Numbered from the stretch's first letter, positions 11,673 to 25,062 are shown. The stretch is 64,000 bases of DNA from Chrysopilus asiliformis (GCA_964034945.1 OZ035962.1:22663530-22727529), one strand, 5' to 3'. Notes: a model not told the origin generated them from the sequence alone. Translations and numbers: made by a program.

Positions 11673-11942
11673 CTGCAACAAGCAATAGAAACAACAAATG
11701 AGAAAACCATCAATGATAGAGAAATAACATCACAAAAGTACAAGAGAATTCAAAAAAAAAAAAATGAAAAGTTAGATAGGTAGATAAAAAAAAACCCGGA
11801 TGGTCACACTGAAATCGAGGGTTGAATGGGAATACAACAACACAGTAAACAAGTGAAATTGATTTCAAATTTTTCACAATTCACTGCACTATATTGACTA
11901 CCACTTGTCGTCTACATAGTATTGGGGTAGTACCCCACCTCA

Positions 11943-12173
11943 ATGGCGATCGCGCCCCAACTTTCCAAGGACATCAACTCCACCCAGGCGATTGAGGATA
12001 AAGTGGTGGTCACTAAGGCAATGGCGTCGGGTGGAGCCAAGGGGAAGAAAGTTTTGCAATCGGACCGGAAAGGTAGCGACAACGAGGAATTGTTTCGGGA
12101 TAATAAGGGAGCCATGTACTGGTATTGGAAAAAAATTGGGATAGATTCGAAGGGAAAAACTCTGAAACATTGA
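11943..12173 (+). pseudogene. Possible decayed transposon reading frame
   Basis: A 76-codon open frame in a block clearly richer in G+C than its surroundings. The product is polar and basic, with segments such as KAMASGGAKGKKVLQSDRK and GAMYWYWKKIGIDSKGKTLK. It stops at TGA, after which the same frame continues with a similar composition (NEILKLEVEKSMRN), which would fit a TGG-to-TGA nonsense change in an older gene. The opposite strand is also open for 124 codons (11912-12286), so the open frame alone is weak evidence. I recognise no domain. It lies just upstream of the Ig1 exon. A mobile-element ORF remnant is a guess. Confidence 0.2.
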
Positions 12174-12539
12174 AATGAAATCCTCAAGCTTGAAGTGGAG
12201 AAAAGTATGAGAAACAGATGAAAAAATTTGTATCGATTGTAAAAAAAAAACAATATTGGGCAGTGGTATCTGTCAGAAAAGGACATTCTTAAGAGTGTGG
12301 CTGCATGGAAAATGCTAAATACTGTACTTTAAATTTTAATATTTTCAAAAACAAATTAATTTTTAAGTCACTCTTTAAACGAATTTCAGCAAAAAAAAAT
12401 TACACATCCTCCATACTGTCTTAACTTGGTACCTAGACTTAATTTTTGTAAATATAACATTTCAATTTTTTTTCACAGCTGGATTCGGAGTTTCGCCTCT
12501 TCCAACTGAGGTTTCCCAAAAACTTTCCTTCTTCTGTAG

Positions 12540-12740
12540 AAATTTTCAAGTCTCTAGCTCAATCCATTCGAAAGTTATCGGATTCACGGACAGACGACGG
12601 ACGGACAGGCATGCGGAAATCAAAATCTTTTATCATTCCAAACATCCTGGTATAGTTCATTTTTATAGTTCATACTAAATCTAATATAATATACTGCTAT
12701 ATGATTACCTTATACACTGTATAATATACAGTATAAAAAT
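12540..12740 (+). mobile_element. mini-me-like element, copy C (diverged)
   Basis: It carries TTTTCAAGTCTCTAGCTCAA, then ACGGACAGACGACGGACGG and GGCATGCGGAAATCAAAATC, TTTATCATTCCAAACAT and a TA-rich tail with the small hairpin ACTGTATAATATACAGT. Order and wording follow copy A. The GTCY tract is only about 25 bp. Confidence 0.65.
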
Positions 12741-13753
12741 TCCCTGCAGTTGTACTTTCTAGTAAGGTTCTACTGTTACTCTCAAGTTATTAAAGCTGAA
12801 AAAATGTTTCTCAAGCTCATTATGGGGGATTATGGGAGGTGAAAGTGTGGTAGCAATTACGACGTTGTTTCACGATCTGCTACTGTCTCTGAATTCAGGA
12901 TCCCCTACTCTAACTACCCTTGTCCTTTGCCAGCAATTACACTGTGCAACTTAGTTCCTTTTTCTCAATTTAATTCTTTTTCGCCTGCCGTCGCCACCCC
13001 TTTTTCTTTTATTTATTTTTTTTCTGTTTCGAATAAAACTGAAAATAAGTACAGCCTTATAAGATCCTTTTTTCTGTAGACGAGAAGATTGGTGAGGATG
13101 GCAGGATACATAACGCGTTCAGGCTTAAAGCTCAAACTGACTGTTTTTTGTATATGTTTCTAGTTTCATTCCGGAAAATTGTTTGTTGGTCGGTTTTATG
13201 GAACATGGGCGAATTTGGTATATGGCAGGCGAAACGATACTAAGACTACTTGTATCTTGTATGTATGCTTTTATGGGAAACCATATCCTTGAGCTTAACT
13301 TTTAGTGGAGAAGGCCGTTAAGATCCGCTTCTAGAGGTAGCATTAACAACTCTACGATTGTATTTAATCGTTTTGGCTGCTCTTTGGTTACTCGAATAAT
13401 GGGTGAAATTTTCTGGTCCTTGCATACTTTGTTGTCGGGAGCTGTGTACAATTATTGTGTTTAATATGTGAATAACACATTGACAATATAATGGCAGTCA
13501 GCATCATAAGGAAAAGCTAGACCCCTTTTAACAAACATTAAAGGAAAAGATGAAAATTACGACATGTGTACTAGCGTTGTTATAATTTTCCAGTGAAAAT
13601 GTGTTTTGCAGGATAAAAAAGGATATCAAGGATACTAAAAATAAAAGTCAAAAGCATTGATAATTCCTTTCATAATTTGCTAGAAGTCAGGCTCTCTCAG
13701 TCCAGACAATATAGTTTTATAATTCAAACTCGAATACTTTCGTTTAATGTATA

Positions 13754-14127
13754 CACTCTGAAAAATGGAGTAGAAGTCGTTGACTTGCGTAAGGTGTAAT
13801 TGGTTTCTCGCAATAAAATTTAGCCTATGCTAGGCACGCGTTCATCTGCATTAGGAAAAGTAAAAACTTGTCAATATGTGGCGAAGGAAATTCAAAAATT
13901 ACACCTGCAGCGAGTAAACTAGGTCTTACACCCTAGTTTTCTTACTGCAGGTTTAATTTTTGTACGGGTTGACCTAAGATAGGTTTTTCGAGGATGTAAG
14001 GTCATGTAATGGATAACTTCGTCTGCCAGGAAATGATGCCTTTAATAAATGCCTGTAATAGTGGATACAGGACAGAGTTGACTTCTCAAAAAGTTGACTT
14101 GGATCAGTTTTATTATTTTTTTGAGTG
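13754..14127. mobile_element. TA-flanked MITE with CACTCTGAAAAAT ends
   Basis: The left end TA-CACTCTGAAAAATGG is mirrored at the right end (reversed CACTCAAAAAAATAAT-TA), giving a TA duplication on both sides. Subterminal GTTGACTT motifs occur near the left end (about 13779) and twice near the right end (about 14078 and 14094). The element at 60096-60367 has the same kind of ends and GTTGACC motifs. There is no coding capacity. A Tc1/mariner-type origin is an inference from the TA flanks. Confidence 0.65.
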
Positions 14128-17100
14128 TACTTTTCGTATATCCTGGCCAGTCGAAAGCAATATGTGTGTATGTATTTGTTTATATCGCAGAAAATATAAT
14201 TATATGAATATATATTAAATGAAATAATGACAATAATTAGGAAGACAAGAATTTCTAGACAAATTTCAGTCCATAGAATGAGGATGACTACAAGGACACT
14301 CTACACCGACGTTTAATTGCCAATGGTGTGGTTGGTGAAAGTTGTTGATGAGTCTCTTATCAGTCGTTAGAAGACCATCAAAAGCCAGCCAGGATACCAA
14401 AAATATTTCAGCCAACTCAGTGTTGTACAATTCTTGTATATGAAATGAAACCAAATAGTTTGATGTTGAAAAGTTTCTCGAGTACTTAATGGACACGTCT
14501 AATTATATGAAGTCGTTGCCATTTCAACAATACTCGTAATAGTTTGAAGTACACATAATTTTTTTTATAATTTCCAAGTGCAAGTTTCTAACTAGTAAAG
14601 TTTTAAGTATCTACAAATGTTGAGAAAATCTAATTTTGGTTTTCGGAAAATTATGGAAGTGTTGCCGCGTACAGCACCATGTGGAAAGGGGCGACCCCAG
14701 AAAGAACAAAACGTGGATATGCGCTTCTAAAGCAATTTTTACCTCAATTTGAGGTAATATTGCCTTGCCTACCTCTTTTCCGAAGACATTATCCTCTATT
14801 AAAGGCGTCTGGGGGACTTTTTTATAAGGTGTTCGGGGCATTGTTTTTCTAGTGAAACATTTTGCTGTTCCGGGCGAATTCAAAAAGAACAAAAATACCT
14901 CCGGACTCCGTTTATTAGAGGGCAGCTTCCGGAGACTCTAATTTAAGGGTATATGACCTTGGCATTTAAATCTTTTCGCCTGCGCCGCAATTATTTATAT
15001 GTGTTTGCATTGTTTAAATAAAAATTCTGACTGCGGCGCAGTTTATTTTTAATTTATTAAGCACCCGTACCCATTTTTTCTGCATATTGTGGATTTTTTT
15101 TTTGAATAATTTTGCCAGCGGCGCAATTTTTGTTGTACACCGAAGAATTAAGATGCCATCATATCTTTTTATCTAAATCGCAGACAAAAATTGAGAGAAA
15201 TTTCTTCCCTCTGATCGGTCTTTCCCAATTTCCAAGGATATTCTAAAATACATTTTATCGTTTTTTCCTTAGTAGGAGAGATCTTTCGAAAGGATTGAGC
15301 TAAAGACTTAATATTTTGTACGGTTGTGTTTCTAGGAAATAGCAAGGCTGAGTTCTTGAACGGATAAAATCGGAAAATCGTACTATTACGGAGGAGGAAT
15401 GCCTGCAATTCTTGAATTCTTTTCAAAACCTAAAAACAAACACAAAAACCATTCGACCAATTTTATCTCGTAAAGTAAAGAGGTTATATGATGTGCATTG
15501 ATCGAAGAACTGGTCAAGGTTTTTTAAGAAAAGTAAAACCAGACCAATTCATCAAACGTTTATATATTATTTCTTTTTTTTCTATAAAATCATCAAGATT
15601 AAATTTCTTGATTCAAAATCTTAAAAATGTCGATGGTTTACGCTATTAAATGCGACAATTTTACAATTTTATCCTCTTTGGTACTTAAATGACTTTCCCA
15701 TTTCTAGAATAGAATTAAAGAACCAACTACAGTTTGACATTAATTCTCCATTAAGGCACGTAATTACAGAATCTTTGGCTGTATCTCAATTATCCACTCG
15801 CCGCACTACTAATTACAAAATACTACAATTTTCTACTTGTCGTCCGTCGCCAAATTCGTCTGCAAATAAATACATACAAGTCGCTTTTAGAATGTATTTT
15901 CACTAGTGCTTTTGATGCTTGTATACTACCTACGTCTTGCGAAACAACACTCGAGTTTTGAAATTCTTACAACGAGGAAGACAGCAGCAAAATCCAAACC
16001 TGACACCCAATGTGGGTGGCATCAGGCTTCGAATTTACTAGAATTCTCGCAAAATTAATTACGAAACTCATTGTATTCAGGAGATGGTCTCAATTCATCC
16101 CATTTTATCCCATCCTGTTTGATTAAAGTGTCTCTGATGAAGTCCCATGGAGAGTACTTTTTTTACCCTCCAGTCTGTGGCTGAATTTTTAGTTCTTAGC
16201 AAATTGGTGGTAGTTGAACCGATTAGGAGGGGATGGCATCATGGATGGAGCAATTTTTTTTAATTAGTGCGCGAGACCGTCAAAGGAAAAACACTTTGAT
16301 GGCTGCAGGTAATGAGAAAAAATGTTAACTTTGGTAAATATGCCTTCAGCTGCCTGGCTTTGTCTGTTTCAGAATAATTGAGAGGATTCAGGCAGTCGGA
16401 GATGGAGTTTTCATTCCATGGTCGGCCTTGGAGTTTGAAGTGGTTTGAATTTGTGCCTAGAAATAAAATAAAGCGATAAAACCGCAACGACGAAATTCTC
16501 ATATAAAGCTCTCTCCAGTAATGGCAACGGTCGGATTTAATAATAAACAAAAGGGGTACCACAAGGTAGAGTCTTATCACCCGTACCCATTTTTCTCGTA
16601 CGTGAATCTGAATTCGTGGAAGTGAAAAAGCGTAAGGACTCCGTTGTAACAATCGTTTTTTTACAGTTTACAGCTTATGGTCCTCTGCAGACATGTGCAT
16701 GCATAAAGAGGTATCCTTAACTCGCTGGTTCTGCAATATGTATGTAGATTTATGCTTGGTTATGATTACATCCGCTCCTGGGTTGTTTAGGACAACGCGT
16801 ATATGTCGACGGTATTGCTCACATGCTTCAACTCTTATATACTTAGCGCGGGGTGGGTTACAGGGTGTCACAAAGGATAGTGTGGTATTACAACAGATTG
16901 TTGGTGGAAGAGATATTTGCTGATTTCGCGTGTGGAGGACAGAGCGCTTATAAGCATAAAAAACAACAGAGCCATGGAAATATATGCTTTACTGTCTTTT
17001 ATTATGAAGCTACCTTTAGTGTTTGCTGAGCTGCACGGTATAGTTGGCAACCATATTGTATTCTATAATCCTAATGTGGGTACATCATCATCCACCATCA

Positions 17101-18317
17101 ACCACTAATGCCGCAGGTCACCCTCTTTCCCCCTATATCAGATTAGGCTGCGACTTCCAAATTCAGCACATCGCTATATCCTGTGTCGCAATATCCAAGG
17201 ATCCGTTCGCAATTCTTCCGTACAATCTGAATATACATTGCCAGAAGTTACTATCATTTATAATATTTGGTGTTTTTGTAATGGCAATTTTCCAACACAA
17301 GCCACATGCGGGACGAAATAAAACATGAAAGAAGTGGCGGCGGAAAAACACAACGACAGGACAATCTGAAGCAACCCATGGTGGCTGTTTGGAGACCCCC
17401 TTTTGTTCGCCAAAGGCTCCCAGTTTATGCATAATTTTGAAATTTTGAGTGACGTTGATAAAGTCGGTTCGTTATAACTTTTAGAATGGCCTTCACAATC
17501 CAAGTGCGTAACATTATCCTCGTTACAGCCATCCCCTCTCTCCTTGAATGCGCCGCATTTTATGCATAAAACATTATTTCGCTCAAGAATTCATTCTCGC
17601 ATCGAAGTTTTTTTTCGTATTATTATAACATTTTTCCTTGATTATTAAAACAGTTTTTTTTTCTGTTCGGTTTAATTTAATGATTGAGAACTGAAATCGG
17701 TGGGCATCCGCATCCAGATGATTTGTCATCCTTGGGTAAGTTTGAGTTTATAAAGTGCTCATCGACCATGCGAAAATGTAGGCAGGCTATGCTTACCTCA
17801 TTTACATAATCATTAAATCATGTACAGAAAAATGCGCACCCGGAATATTTTTATTAAAAAAAAGGTTCAAAATTGGATCCACTGGAAACTGTTTTTTTTT
17901 TTCGCAAGAACGTGTGTGTGTGTGGGTGTGTTTGTTGTGCGTTAAAAGTGTTGTTTCAGCATAATTTTGCAGTGTGTTTGCAAACATTCTTGACGGTTCA
18001 GGATGATTTATTTACTCCTTATTTATTCCTGGAGCGTTTTGAGTCCTGCAGTTGCTCGTCTCATTTGAATAGTATTACGGGGATTTTGGCAGATTTATGC
18101 GATTTTTTTAAATTAAGCGGGAAAATGGCTAGGCGTGTTTAAATTTAATAAACCTTATCTTAAATTATTACTTAAAAACAGTTTGTTGTACATACAATTT
18201 AAAAATCGTTTGAAGAGATTAGGTTCCTTTTTCTAGTTCTAATAATGGAAAACTAAAGCCTATGAAGTATTTTAAGAACTCTTTTTACGCAGTCAAAAAT
18301 ATCTCTTGAAACCAAAG
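14128..18317. other. Non-coding stretch; scattered repeat fragments
   Basis: No gene was found. 14940-15150 contains three CGGCGCA-type motifs (CGCCTGCGCCGCAA, CTGCGGCGCA, CCAGCGGCGCAA) shared with the hAT-type elements. The phrase CACCCGTACCCATTTTT occurs at about 15062 and again, almost identical, at about 16579. The block at about 16680-17500 is slightly richer in G+C. A short GT run lies at about 17911-17930. Open frames of up to 130 codons here resemble no protein I know. Confidence 0.5.
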
Positions 18318-18765
18318 TAACCAAAAATTGTCACATACCGGTTATTCGGCGGTCATACAACTTTGGTTGTCAAATATATGAGGTCACAAATTGGTCGCTG
18401 CAACGTCACAGCAACAGTAAAGCAACCGTATTTGCCCAGCCTTTTTGAGACTGTTGCCCAACCATTACCGCCGAAACTCTTTTGCTACGCAGATTACAAA
18501 GTAACGTTTGCGTAATCGCTACCGCCGAAACTGTTTTGTCACGAAGCTTGAGAATGAGGAGGATGGTGGGGGCAGATCAAGAGTGACGTCACTGTAAACT
18601 TGTATTCCATGAGTATACCAGAAAATGCTGAAAGTATGGTTTCCTTGGTCGCAATGTAACTAATTCGCAGCCGGTTTTTTAGTGACTGGTTACAAAGTAA
18701 CCAATTTGGAACCAGTTACATTGAGCCCGGTCACAAAGGAACCGTCGCATAAACGGACGGACGTG
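18318..18765 (+). repeat. Foldback-type repeat rich in GGTTACAAAGTAACC palindromes, copy 1
   Basis: It begins TAACCAAAAATTGTCACATA and contains GCAACGTCACAGCAACAGTA, repeated ACCGCCGAAACT units, GATTACAAAGTAACG, and near the end the palindrome GGTTACAAAGTAACC and CGGTCACAAAGGAACC, then GCATAAACGGA. All of these recur in the same order on the opposite strand at 37315-37880. Non-coding. Confidence 0.65.
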
Positions 18766-20311
18766 TCTATGATCGCAATAACTTTCATGGACAATTTTTT
18801 TTTTTGTCTGACGAATGGTTCGATTCGTTACAAATGGTAGGTATACTAAATCTAATGCTTAAGAGGAATTTTTGACACATTCTACTAGCTTAGCGAAATT
18901 GAGAAAACTTTTCTTAAACCTGAAACCGTCCAAAAAAAAATTAATTCGAAATATTCTCGAAGTTTTTCGCGCCAAGGGAACCCTTTTTCTACAAATACAC
19001 AACTTTCGCATGGCACGATCTTATGCCGTTTACACAAAACCATATCTAACTTCTTAAATTGATACATTCACAAAAGTAAAAGAACTCCTTTTAGCAAACT
19101 GTATATAGTAGCTGTGAGTACGTGAAATATCCTTGGAAAATATATTTCCGTATGGAAACTTATACTAATTCAGCCCTGGAGGACATTCAATATTTTCTAT
19201 CATTCCCACAAGTTTCCTTTTGATTCTGATATAATTGTGGGAAATAACTTTTGAGCCTTTGCTATTTAATGCCGGGGAAAAAAAGATAATACCCAGAGGT
19301 CTCATCCAGACAGGAATTCTTAGACTTTCCCAACCAAAGGGCAGCGAGAAATAGTGGCAACAGCTTCTCCCCATACGCACTCGTGTGAGAAATGAAACCT
19401 ATGTGTCCTTTGGCGATATTTCAATGTTTCCGGTTAAGGATGGAAAAGAAAAGTTTATCACATTCCGGATAATTTTATCGAATTTGGCCCCAAATGAATA
19501 GAATAAATAGAAAGAAGTCCTGGAAGGTGTTACGGTTGCGTGTTGTAAGTCTGGAAAATTTATGGAAAACTTGCAATAAATTGCTACTTTTTTGCTAGAT
19601 CGATTTTCTATATTCTGCGGGTTTTTAAGAATATCTCCTGCAAAAAATATAGTTCCCTGTAAAAATTTCAATATTCCGTTTGACTGTTTCGATTTAAACT
19701 TATTTGTGCAATCCCACGTTTCATTAATAGTCATAAAGTCCCACTTCGAAATGTTCGATAATTTTAAAAAGCACTTTGCAAATAAATTAATTTTATAAAA
19801 ACATCCATTTTAATATTCAGATATTTTTTAATCATTTTTTCCGAGGAAAGAAATTAATATTCGACAGATTGATGTCGCGTGGGTGGATAAAATTCGTTAT
19901 TATTAAAAAAAAAAAACATGAAAAAGGATTTTAAGGATTTTACCATGACAACAAAGAGTATCAAAATATGATATTAAAATGAAATTCAATAAAATACAGA
20001 GGGAATTCACATTTGGAACACATTCGTGTTGGTTTTATGCATGTGGAAAAATACTGGGATTTTTTTGTCTGGATTTCAATTCAATTAATTTAACGAATGT
20101 TATTATTTTAGGCCTTATTAAATTTTCACAAAGGATAACACTATAATTAGGTCATTATGCAATTTGATACAAAACATAATAACGTGAATTATTTATCTTT
20201 CTGTTATGCAATAACTGGCATTACAATTAATAAATAATTTTTCATTTTATGGAAATGTTTTTTCTATGAATTGATATTTTTTTAATTGGTAGTTGAATTA
20301 TTTCTTTTAGA
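18766..20311. other. Non-coding AT-rich stretch
   Basis: I see no gene, no tandem array and no element boundary. Open frames of up to 111 codons on the minus strand (19399-19734) have no recognisable motif. Confidence 0.4.
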
Positions 20312-20700
20312 ACTATCTTGCATATCAGTCGTTGCCGGGTTAAAGTTTTTTTTGCACAAAAAATACCAGAAATACCTGAAAAAAGTTTACTCTTCAGAAA
20401 AAAAAAGTTTTGGGAAAAAGGATATTTTTGTTAACCTTGCAGGATCTTCCGTTTCGAATTTTGAAATTTTAGCATCAGATTTCTGTTCAGTGATCTCGAA
20501 AATATCCGAGTGAGATTTTTCAGCACCCTTTATGGCAAAAAAAAATGTTTTGAAGAACCAACGTCCTATGCACCATCAGTTTACCTCCTTAGGGGTGGAA
20601 TTTCGAAAAAAAACTCGGCCTTAGTGAGCGTCTACCTGGTAAATCTATGTGAAAATTTCAAATTTCTAGCTCCAGGGGTTTGGGGTTTTGGGATGAGTTA
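20312..20700 (+). mobile_element. Left end of an ACTAGCTTGCAT-type element, truncated
   Basis: ACTATCTTGCATATCAGTCG, then TTGCCGGGTTAAAGTTTTTT, follows the terminal repeat of the element at 33123-34321 (ACTAGCTTGCATACCCGTTG and GGTTAAAGTTTTTTGCA). It shares wording such as CTTCCGTTTCGAATTTTGAA. Near its right side is AAATTTCAAATTTCTAGCTC, like the mini-me-like pre-microsatellite motif, directly before the TCAGTCAA array. No right terminus is seen. Confidence 0.45.
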
Positions 20701-20914
20701 GTCAGTCAATCAGTCAATCAGTCAATCAGTCAATCAGTCAATCAGTCAATCAGTCAATCAGTCAATCAGTCAATCAGTCAATCAGTCAATCAGTCAATCA
20801 GTCAATCAGTCAATCAGTCAATCAGTCATCAGTCAATCAGTCAATCAGTCAATCAGTCAATCAGTCAATCAGTCAATCAGTCAATCAGTCAATCAGTCAA
20901 TCAATCAATCAGTG
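20700..20914 (+). repeat. Tandem array of an 8-bp unit (TCAGTCAA)
   Basis: About 26 almost identical copies, with one 3-bp loss near 20827-20830 (CAGTCATCAGTC) and variant AATCAATC units at the right end. It creates an artificial open frame of repeated Ser/Gln/Asn/Ile, which is not a gene. Confidence 0.95.
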
Positions 20915-23900
20915 AGTGGCCAGTTATGTTTAGAAAACAAAACTTGACTTAGACGAAAATCGTCAAATCAAATATAAGGAACAAGAACTCTAAATATGCG
21001 CCACAGGGAAACTTTTTAAACAGACTGTGGCGTAATGATTTAAACTAAGAGCGAAAACCAATCAAATTTTTCGGGGTTTTCACAAAATACAACTCAAATT
21101 ACAAAAATGCCAATAAAAAAAAATTCGACCCTGGCAAAATTTCGTAATTCATTATTTAGTAATATTCCATATAAATAACAGCAAATCTTTCCAAATCTGG
21201 ATTTTTTTTCCAGATTTTTATCTTTAGATCTAGTACGAATCACCAAATTAATTTTGTTCCAAAAATTCAAACACATTTGCTTCAGGTAAAAATACGTCAC
21301 AAAATGCGCCCCAGGCAAAAAGAAAATTTACAGCAATTCTGAGCACAGTAGTGTATATTTAGTAATATTTAGAAATTACCCAAATTGAATAATCCGGAAG
21401 AAATTAGTTTCCTGGATGCTTGATTTCGGGGCGAAAAATTTCGGAGAATTGCTGGGATTTTAAGAAAATCGATTTTACGAATGAGAAGTGAAATTAGACC
21501 AAGATTTATGGACCAAAAATGTCAACCTTCATAAATGTCGTAAATTTTAGACAGGAACTCTGAAGTCGATTGAAAATTTATATCTAATTTAACGTGTCTC
21601 AAAATTCTAACAAACTTCCTGGTTATGTCTGTGCATTAAAATGCCACCAAAAATTATTTGAAGAAGATGAAAGTTTTAAATATGGATGTCTGATGAAGCC
21701 TTAGACTAAATCAGACAACACCTAAAAATCTTTTCTATTTTTAGTGAAAAATTATTGATTTCCTCCGAGCAGATGGAATCATTTTCATTTGCAGAAAATC
21801 GAAACTCTTTGAAAGTTTAGACACGACACGATATCGAAATGGTGGGGAAAAGGCGGTTCATCTATTAGGCATATTTCTACGGCATGTTCGTATCTATCGA
21901 GACTAGACAAAAATTTTCATCCTATTGTCTGTCCATGGAGAATTTTGTGGATACCTGCCAAGTTTTGACCCCATGTCACTCATGCCATTTAAAAAGTCAT
22001 TGGCATGAATTTCCCAATCTCAATCACATGAAATAGGATTGGAATTCGAATTATTTTCTCTGCATTTTTAATTTTACGTAAAATGAGAAGAAAACCGGGG
22101 AAAATATTCGATCAAAATGATGGAGGTTTAGCGCCAGGCGAGGGGAACTGGAAAAAGTTGAGAATATCCTGAAAAATCGTAAGGATAGCACTGGCGGATT
22201 TTGTGTTCCTTGTTTTTTTTTCGAAAATCAAGATAAGTTGCATAAATAATTTTAAAGCCAAATATTTTTTTCAGTTTCCCGCCAGAAGGGTTTTTCCCCA
22301 AAAGTATGCAAAGAGAGTCACTGCACCAACGGACATTCGCCTGCCAACTGCAATTCAATCGAAATGAAAAAATTTAACATTTATGAGTTACGCTCTTCGG
22401 TTTTAATGAGATGGCCAGACAGGACTCATAAATATCTGACACTCGTATGTGATGTGGCATATCCTGAACCAATAACAACCACACATATTGCTATCACCCA
22501 TCACTACTACGATTGCATTTATGCAGTTTCTAAAGTCCCGGCGAATTAAATGCATTGAAATAGTCTTATATGATTCGAATCCTGGAAGCATCAGGACCAA
22601 GTCCGGTGGTTTTATCCTTGCTCATTCAAGTGGATGTTAGTCCGGTCATCCGTCCGAAGGGTTGATGGCTAGCCAACAAATTTTGTTGATTTATTTGCGT
22701 TCGGTGGTTAATGTTGAAGGACCTTAGATTAGTATTTAGTTTTGACCACGTAGTATTTATCAGATTCAGCATTAAGGACCGAAAACGACCAATGTGCATT
22801 GTGAATTTTTAATTTGTTTACAAATCGGCTCTAATGGACGCATTGACATCACATTTGGAAAATCATGATTGGTTGTCTGAATTTCAGCTATTTAAGGTAG
22901 CTATAGCTAACTGCATTAAGGGCGGGTTTTCATTAAGAAATCCCTTTGAATATCGGCTGTCGTATCATTACGAAGTCCTTTTCGTTGCGAGAAATCTACT
23001 AAGTAAAAAGTATAATAAAATCCTTTTGATTATCGTATTTGAAAATAAATTGGGGAAGTTTCTATCATTTTTAATTACAAAATTATCTTCAAACTAAACA
23101 TTCCAAAGGACGAATCTGCCAATTGAGTTTTTTTTAAAGTTTAATGCTCCGTTTATACTTTTCTCTCGAATTTCTCCGCGAATTTTATTCAAAATTTGTT
23201 CCGCGAATTTTATTCATCTATAGCAGAATAAAATTACTTAGCAAAAGTTCTGAAAATTTGAATTTTTGTGAATGGTTTTATATGAAAAAATTCAAGTTCG
23301 GGCGTCTTTCAGGAATAAATTTTTGAATTTTGTGTCGTAGTGTAAACGGCTGTGCAACAAAAATGTAGTGTCTAAGAATCAAATTCGCGGAAAAATTGTC
23401 AAACAGCGCCTAAAGCCTTTTAATTCAATGCTAATTTTAGGCTTTTCAAAATCGTCCCACGTCCCTACTTCCCTCCCCCACGCGACCTCGATGGTAAGTG
23501 TGTGGCCGCGAATTTATATCAATTTGCCAGTCTATTAATTTATTGTCTTTGGTCCATACATAATATTCGCAAAGACCCGGTTGAGACGCAATGTTTTTTT
23601 CATTCGTTACTAAGTTTGTGCGTGCGAGATGCGATGGAAATTCCCACTTCGTCCCTCGCCCATAAATTTTGGAGTAACGATCAAAAAGTCACTTAAATGT
23701 ATGACAGCACTGTCTTTGAATAGCAGATAAGCTCTTTCTTTCTATATGACAGAACCGATTAAATTTTTAGTGGGCTTTGCTCCAGCTCCTTAGCTCCCAA
23801 CCCTGGTTACGGGCTGCTATAAGTATATTTGGAAGGGAAAGTTAAAAAAATACCTCTTTTCCTCACACTATAATTCAATACCCTTCAATTCAATGAAGTC

Positions 23901-24670
23901 TAAATTATATATTATAATAACACTTTAGCCAATATTTTCCGAACTTATACAAAAATTTCGAATCACATGAAATGGATTTTTTTTTAATGATTTAATACTA
24001 CTCTTCATTTGGCAACTGCATTCCATAAAATTTGCAAATAGACTCCGTGAAATTTCTTAGAAAAAAAGATTAAAGGTACTTACAAAACTCCTAGCAAATA
24101 AATATGCCAATTTCTTTTCAATAAAAGGAAAAACAAAAAAAAACTCGCAGGATTCAATCATTGATAAATGAAACTGCTTACGGGAATAAAGCGTAATGTC
24201 GTCAAATTCTAGGAAAATCAGGTCCTTTTGTAATCTAACCTTCGTCTGAAGTAGGAATTAGCAATGCAATAAAAAAATTGAAAGAAGAGGAGAATCGAAT
24301 GAAATCATAGAATTCAAATTGCGTAACGAATCCCATTGAGGAGATTTGATCAGCGGAAGGTGAATCTAAATAATACAGAAAAGATCTAAATCTATAGATA
24401 AATAACGATTTAGATTCAATACGAGTACGAGTAGACACACAAAGATATCATTTTATTATGACAATAATATTGTTATATTAAAAATATCCGGCAAGGCAAG
24501 GACAACTTTAGCTTTCAAAGGGTTTTCTTAACTTTCCTTGAATATTCTTTTATTGCTACTACCGTTTGTGTCTCGGATCCAATGGTAAATATTAGACATT
24601 TTTTTGCAATTATACTGAACTGAATATTGTTTCTTAGTATAGGTGAATATTCAGGGAGAAATTTTTTTAT
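20915..24670. other. Non-coding stretch
   Basis: No gene was recognised. 21000-21320 carries ATGCGCCACAGGG and ATGCGCCCCAGGC, akin to the CGCCGCAGGC motif of the hAT-type elements. At about 23148 GCTCCGTTTATAC, and at about 23341 the reversed GCCGTTTACAC, may be ends of a 200-bp decayed element, with two GCGAATTTTATTC repeats inside its left side. The rest is unique AT-rich sequence. Confidence 0.4.
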
Positions 24671-24712
24671 CAGTGGTTTTTGGCTTGGTTAAAAAACCTG
24701 TTTGCATCTCTG
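24671..24712 (+). repeat. 3' end fragment of the GGTTTGG repeat, copy 2
   Basis: CAGTGGTTTTTGGCTTGGTT, then AAAAAACCTGTTTGCATCTC, matches the last 45 bp or so of the repeat at 10510-10803 (GCGGTTTTTGGTTTGGTT, then ACCGGTTTGCATCTCTG). Confidence 0.6.
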
Positions 24713-24753
24713 CAATTTAAGAACAATAACATAAGTAAACTAAAGACCCTTAA

Positions 24754-25062
24754 CACGTTGGCTGCCATGTTGCACGTTTTCGTGCGACACCCAAATGTTG
24801 CCCTGAGGCCGCGTCGCAAATTTTCGTGCGACGTGGCCCCACAGGATATTTTATGTTCTCCCAGGCCATGTCGCACGACACAAAAAAACCGTTATAACTG
24901 CAAAATTAGGACCAATAATAAAGTCGCGAGTAGTCAAAAATGATTTTTAGGCACAAAGAAACAAAAAATAACAAAAAAAAGTTGGCCTCAGGTGACCAAA
25001 ATCGTGAAAAGACGTTGGCACTGCACGATCAAAATCCTGAAAAGGCTTTGGCAGCCAACGTG
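24754..25062. mobile_element. piggyBac-type MITE with TTAA target duplication
   Basis: A 309-bp element flanked on both sides by TTAA (24750-24753 and 25063-25066). The perfect 14-bp inverted ends read CACGTTGGCTGCCA. Subterminal GTCGCACGAAAA-type inverted motifs (TTTTCGTGCGAC at about 24778 and 24823; GTCGCACGACA at about 24869) give a foldback interior. TTAA duplication is the signature of piggyBac transposition in insects; the element has no transposase and must have been moved in trans. Short open frames across it are incidental. Confidence 0.8.

Noticed and set aside
16260..16652. 130-codon minus-strand frame as a gene
   Set aside because: No recognisable domain and composition like the surrounding non-coding DNA.
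20680..20952. 90-codon SQSVNQSI-repeat frame
   Set aside because: Translation of the 8-bp TCAGTCAA array; the unit length gives the apparent 8-residue peptide repeat.
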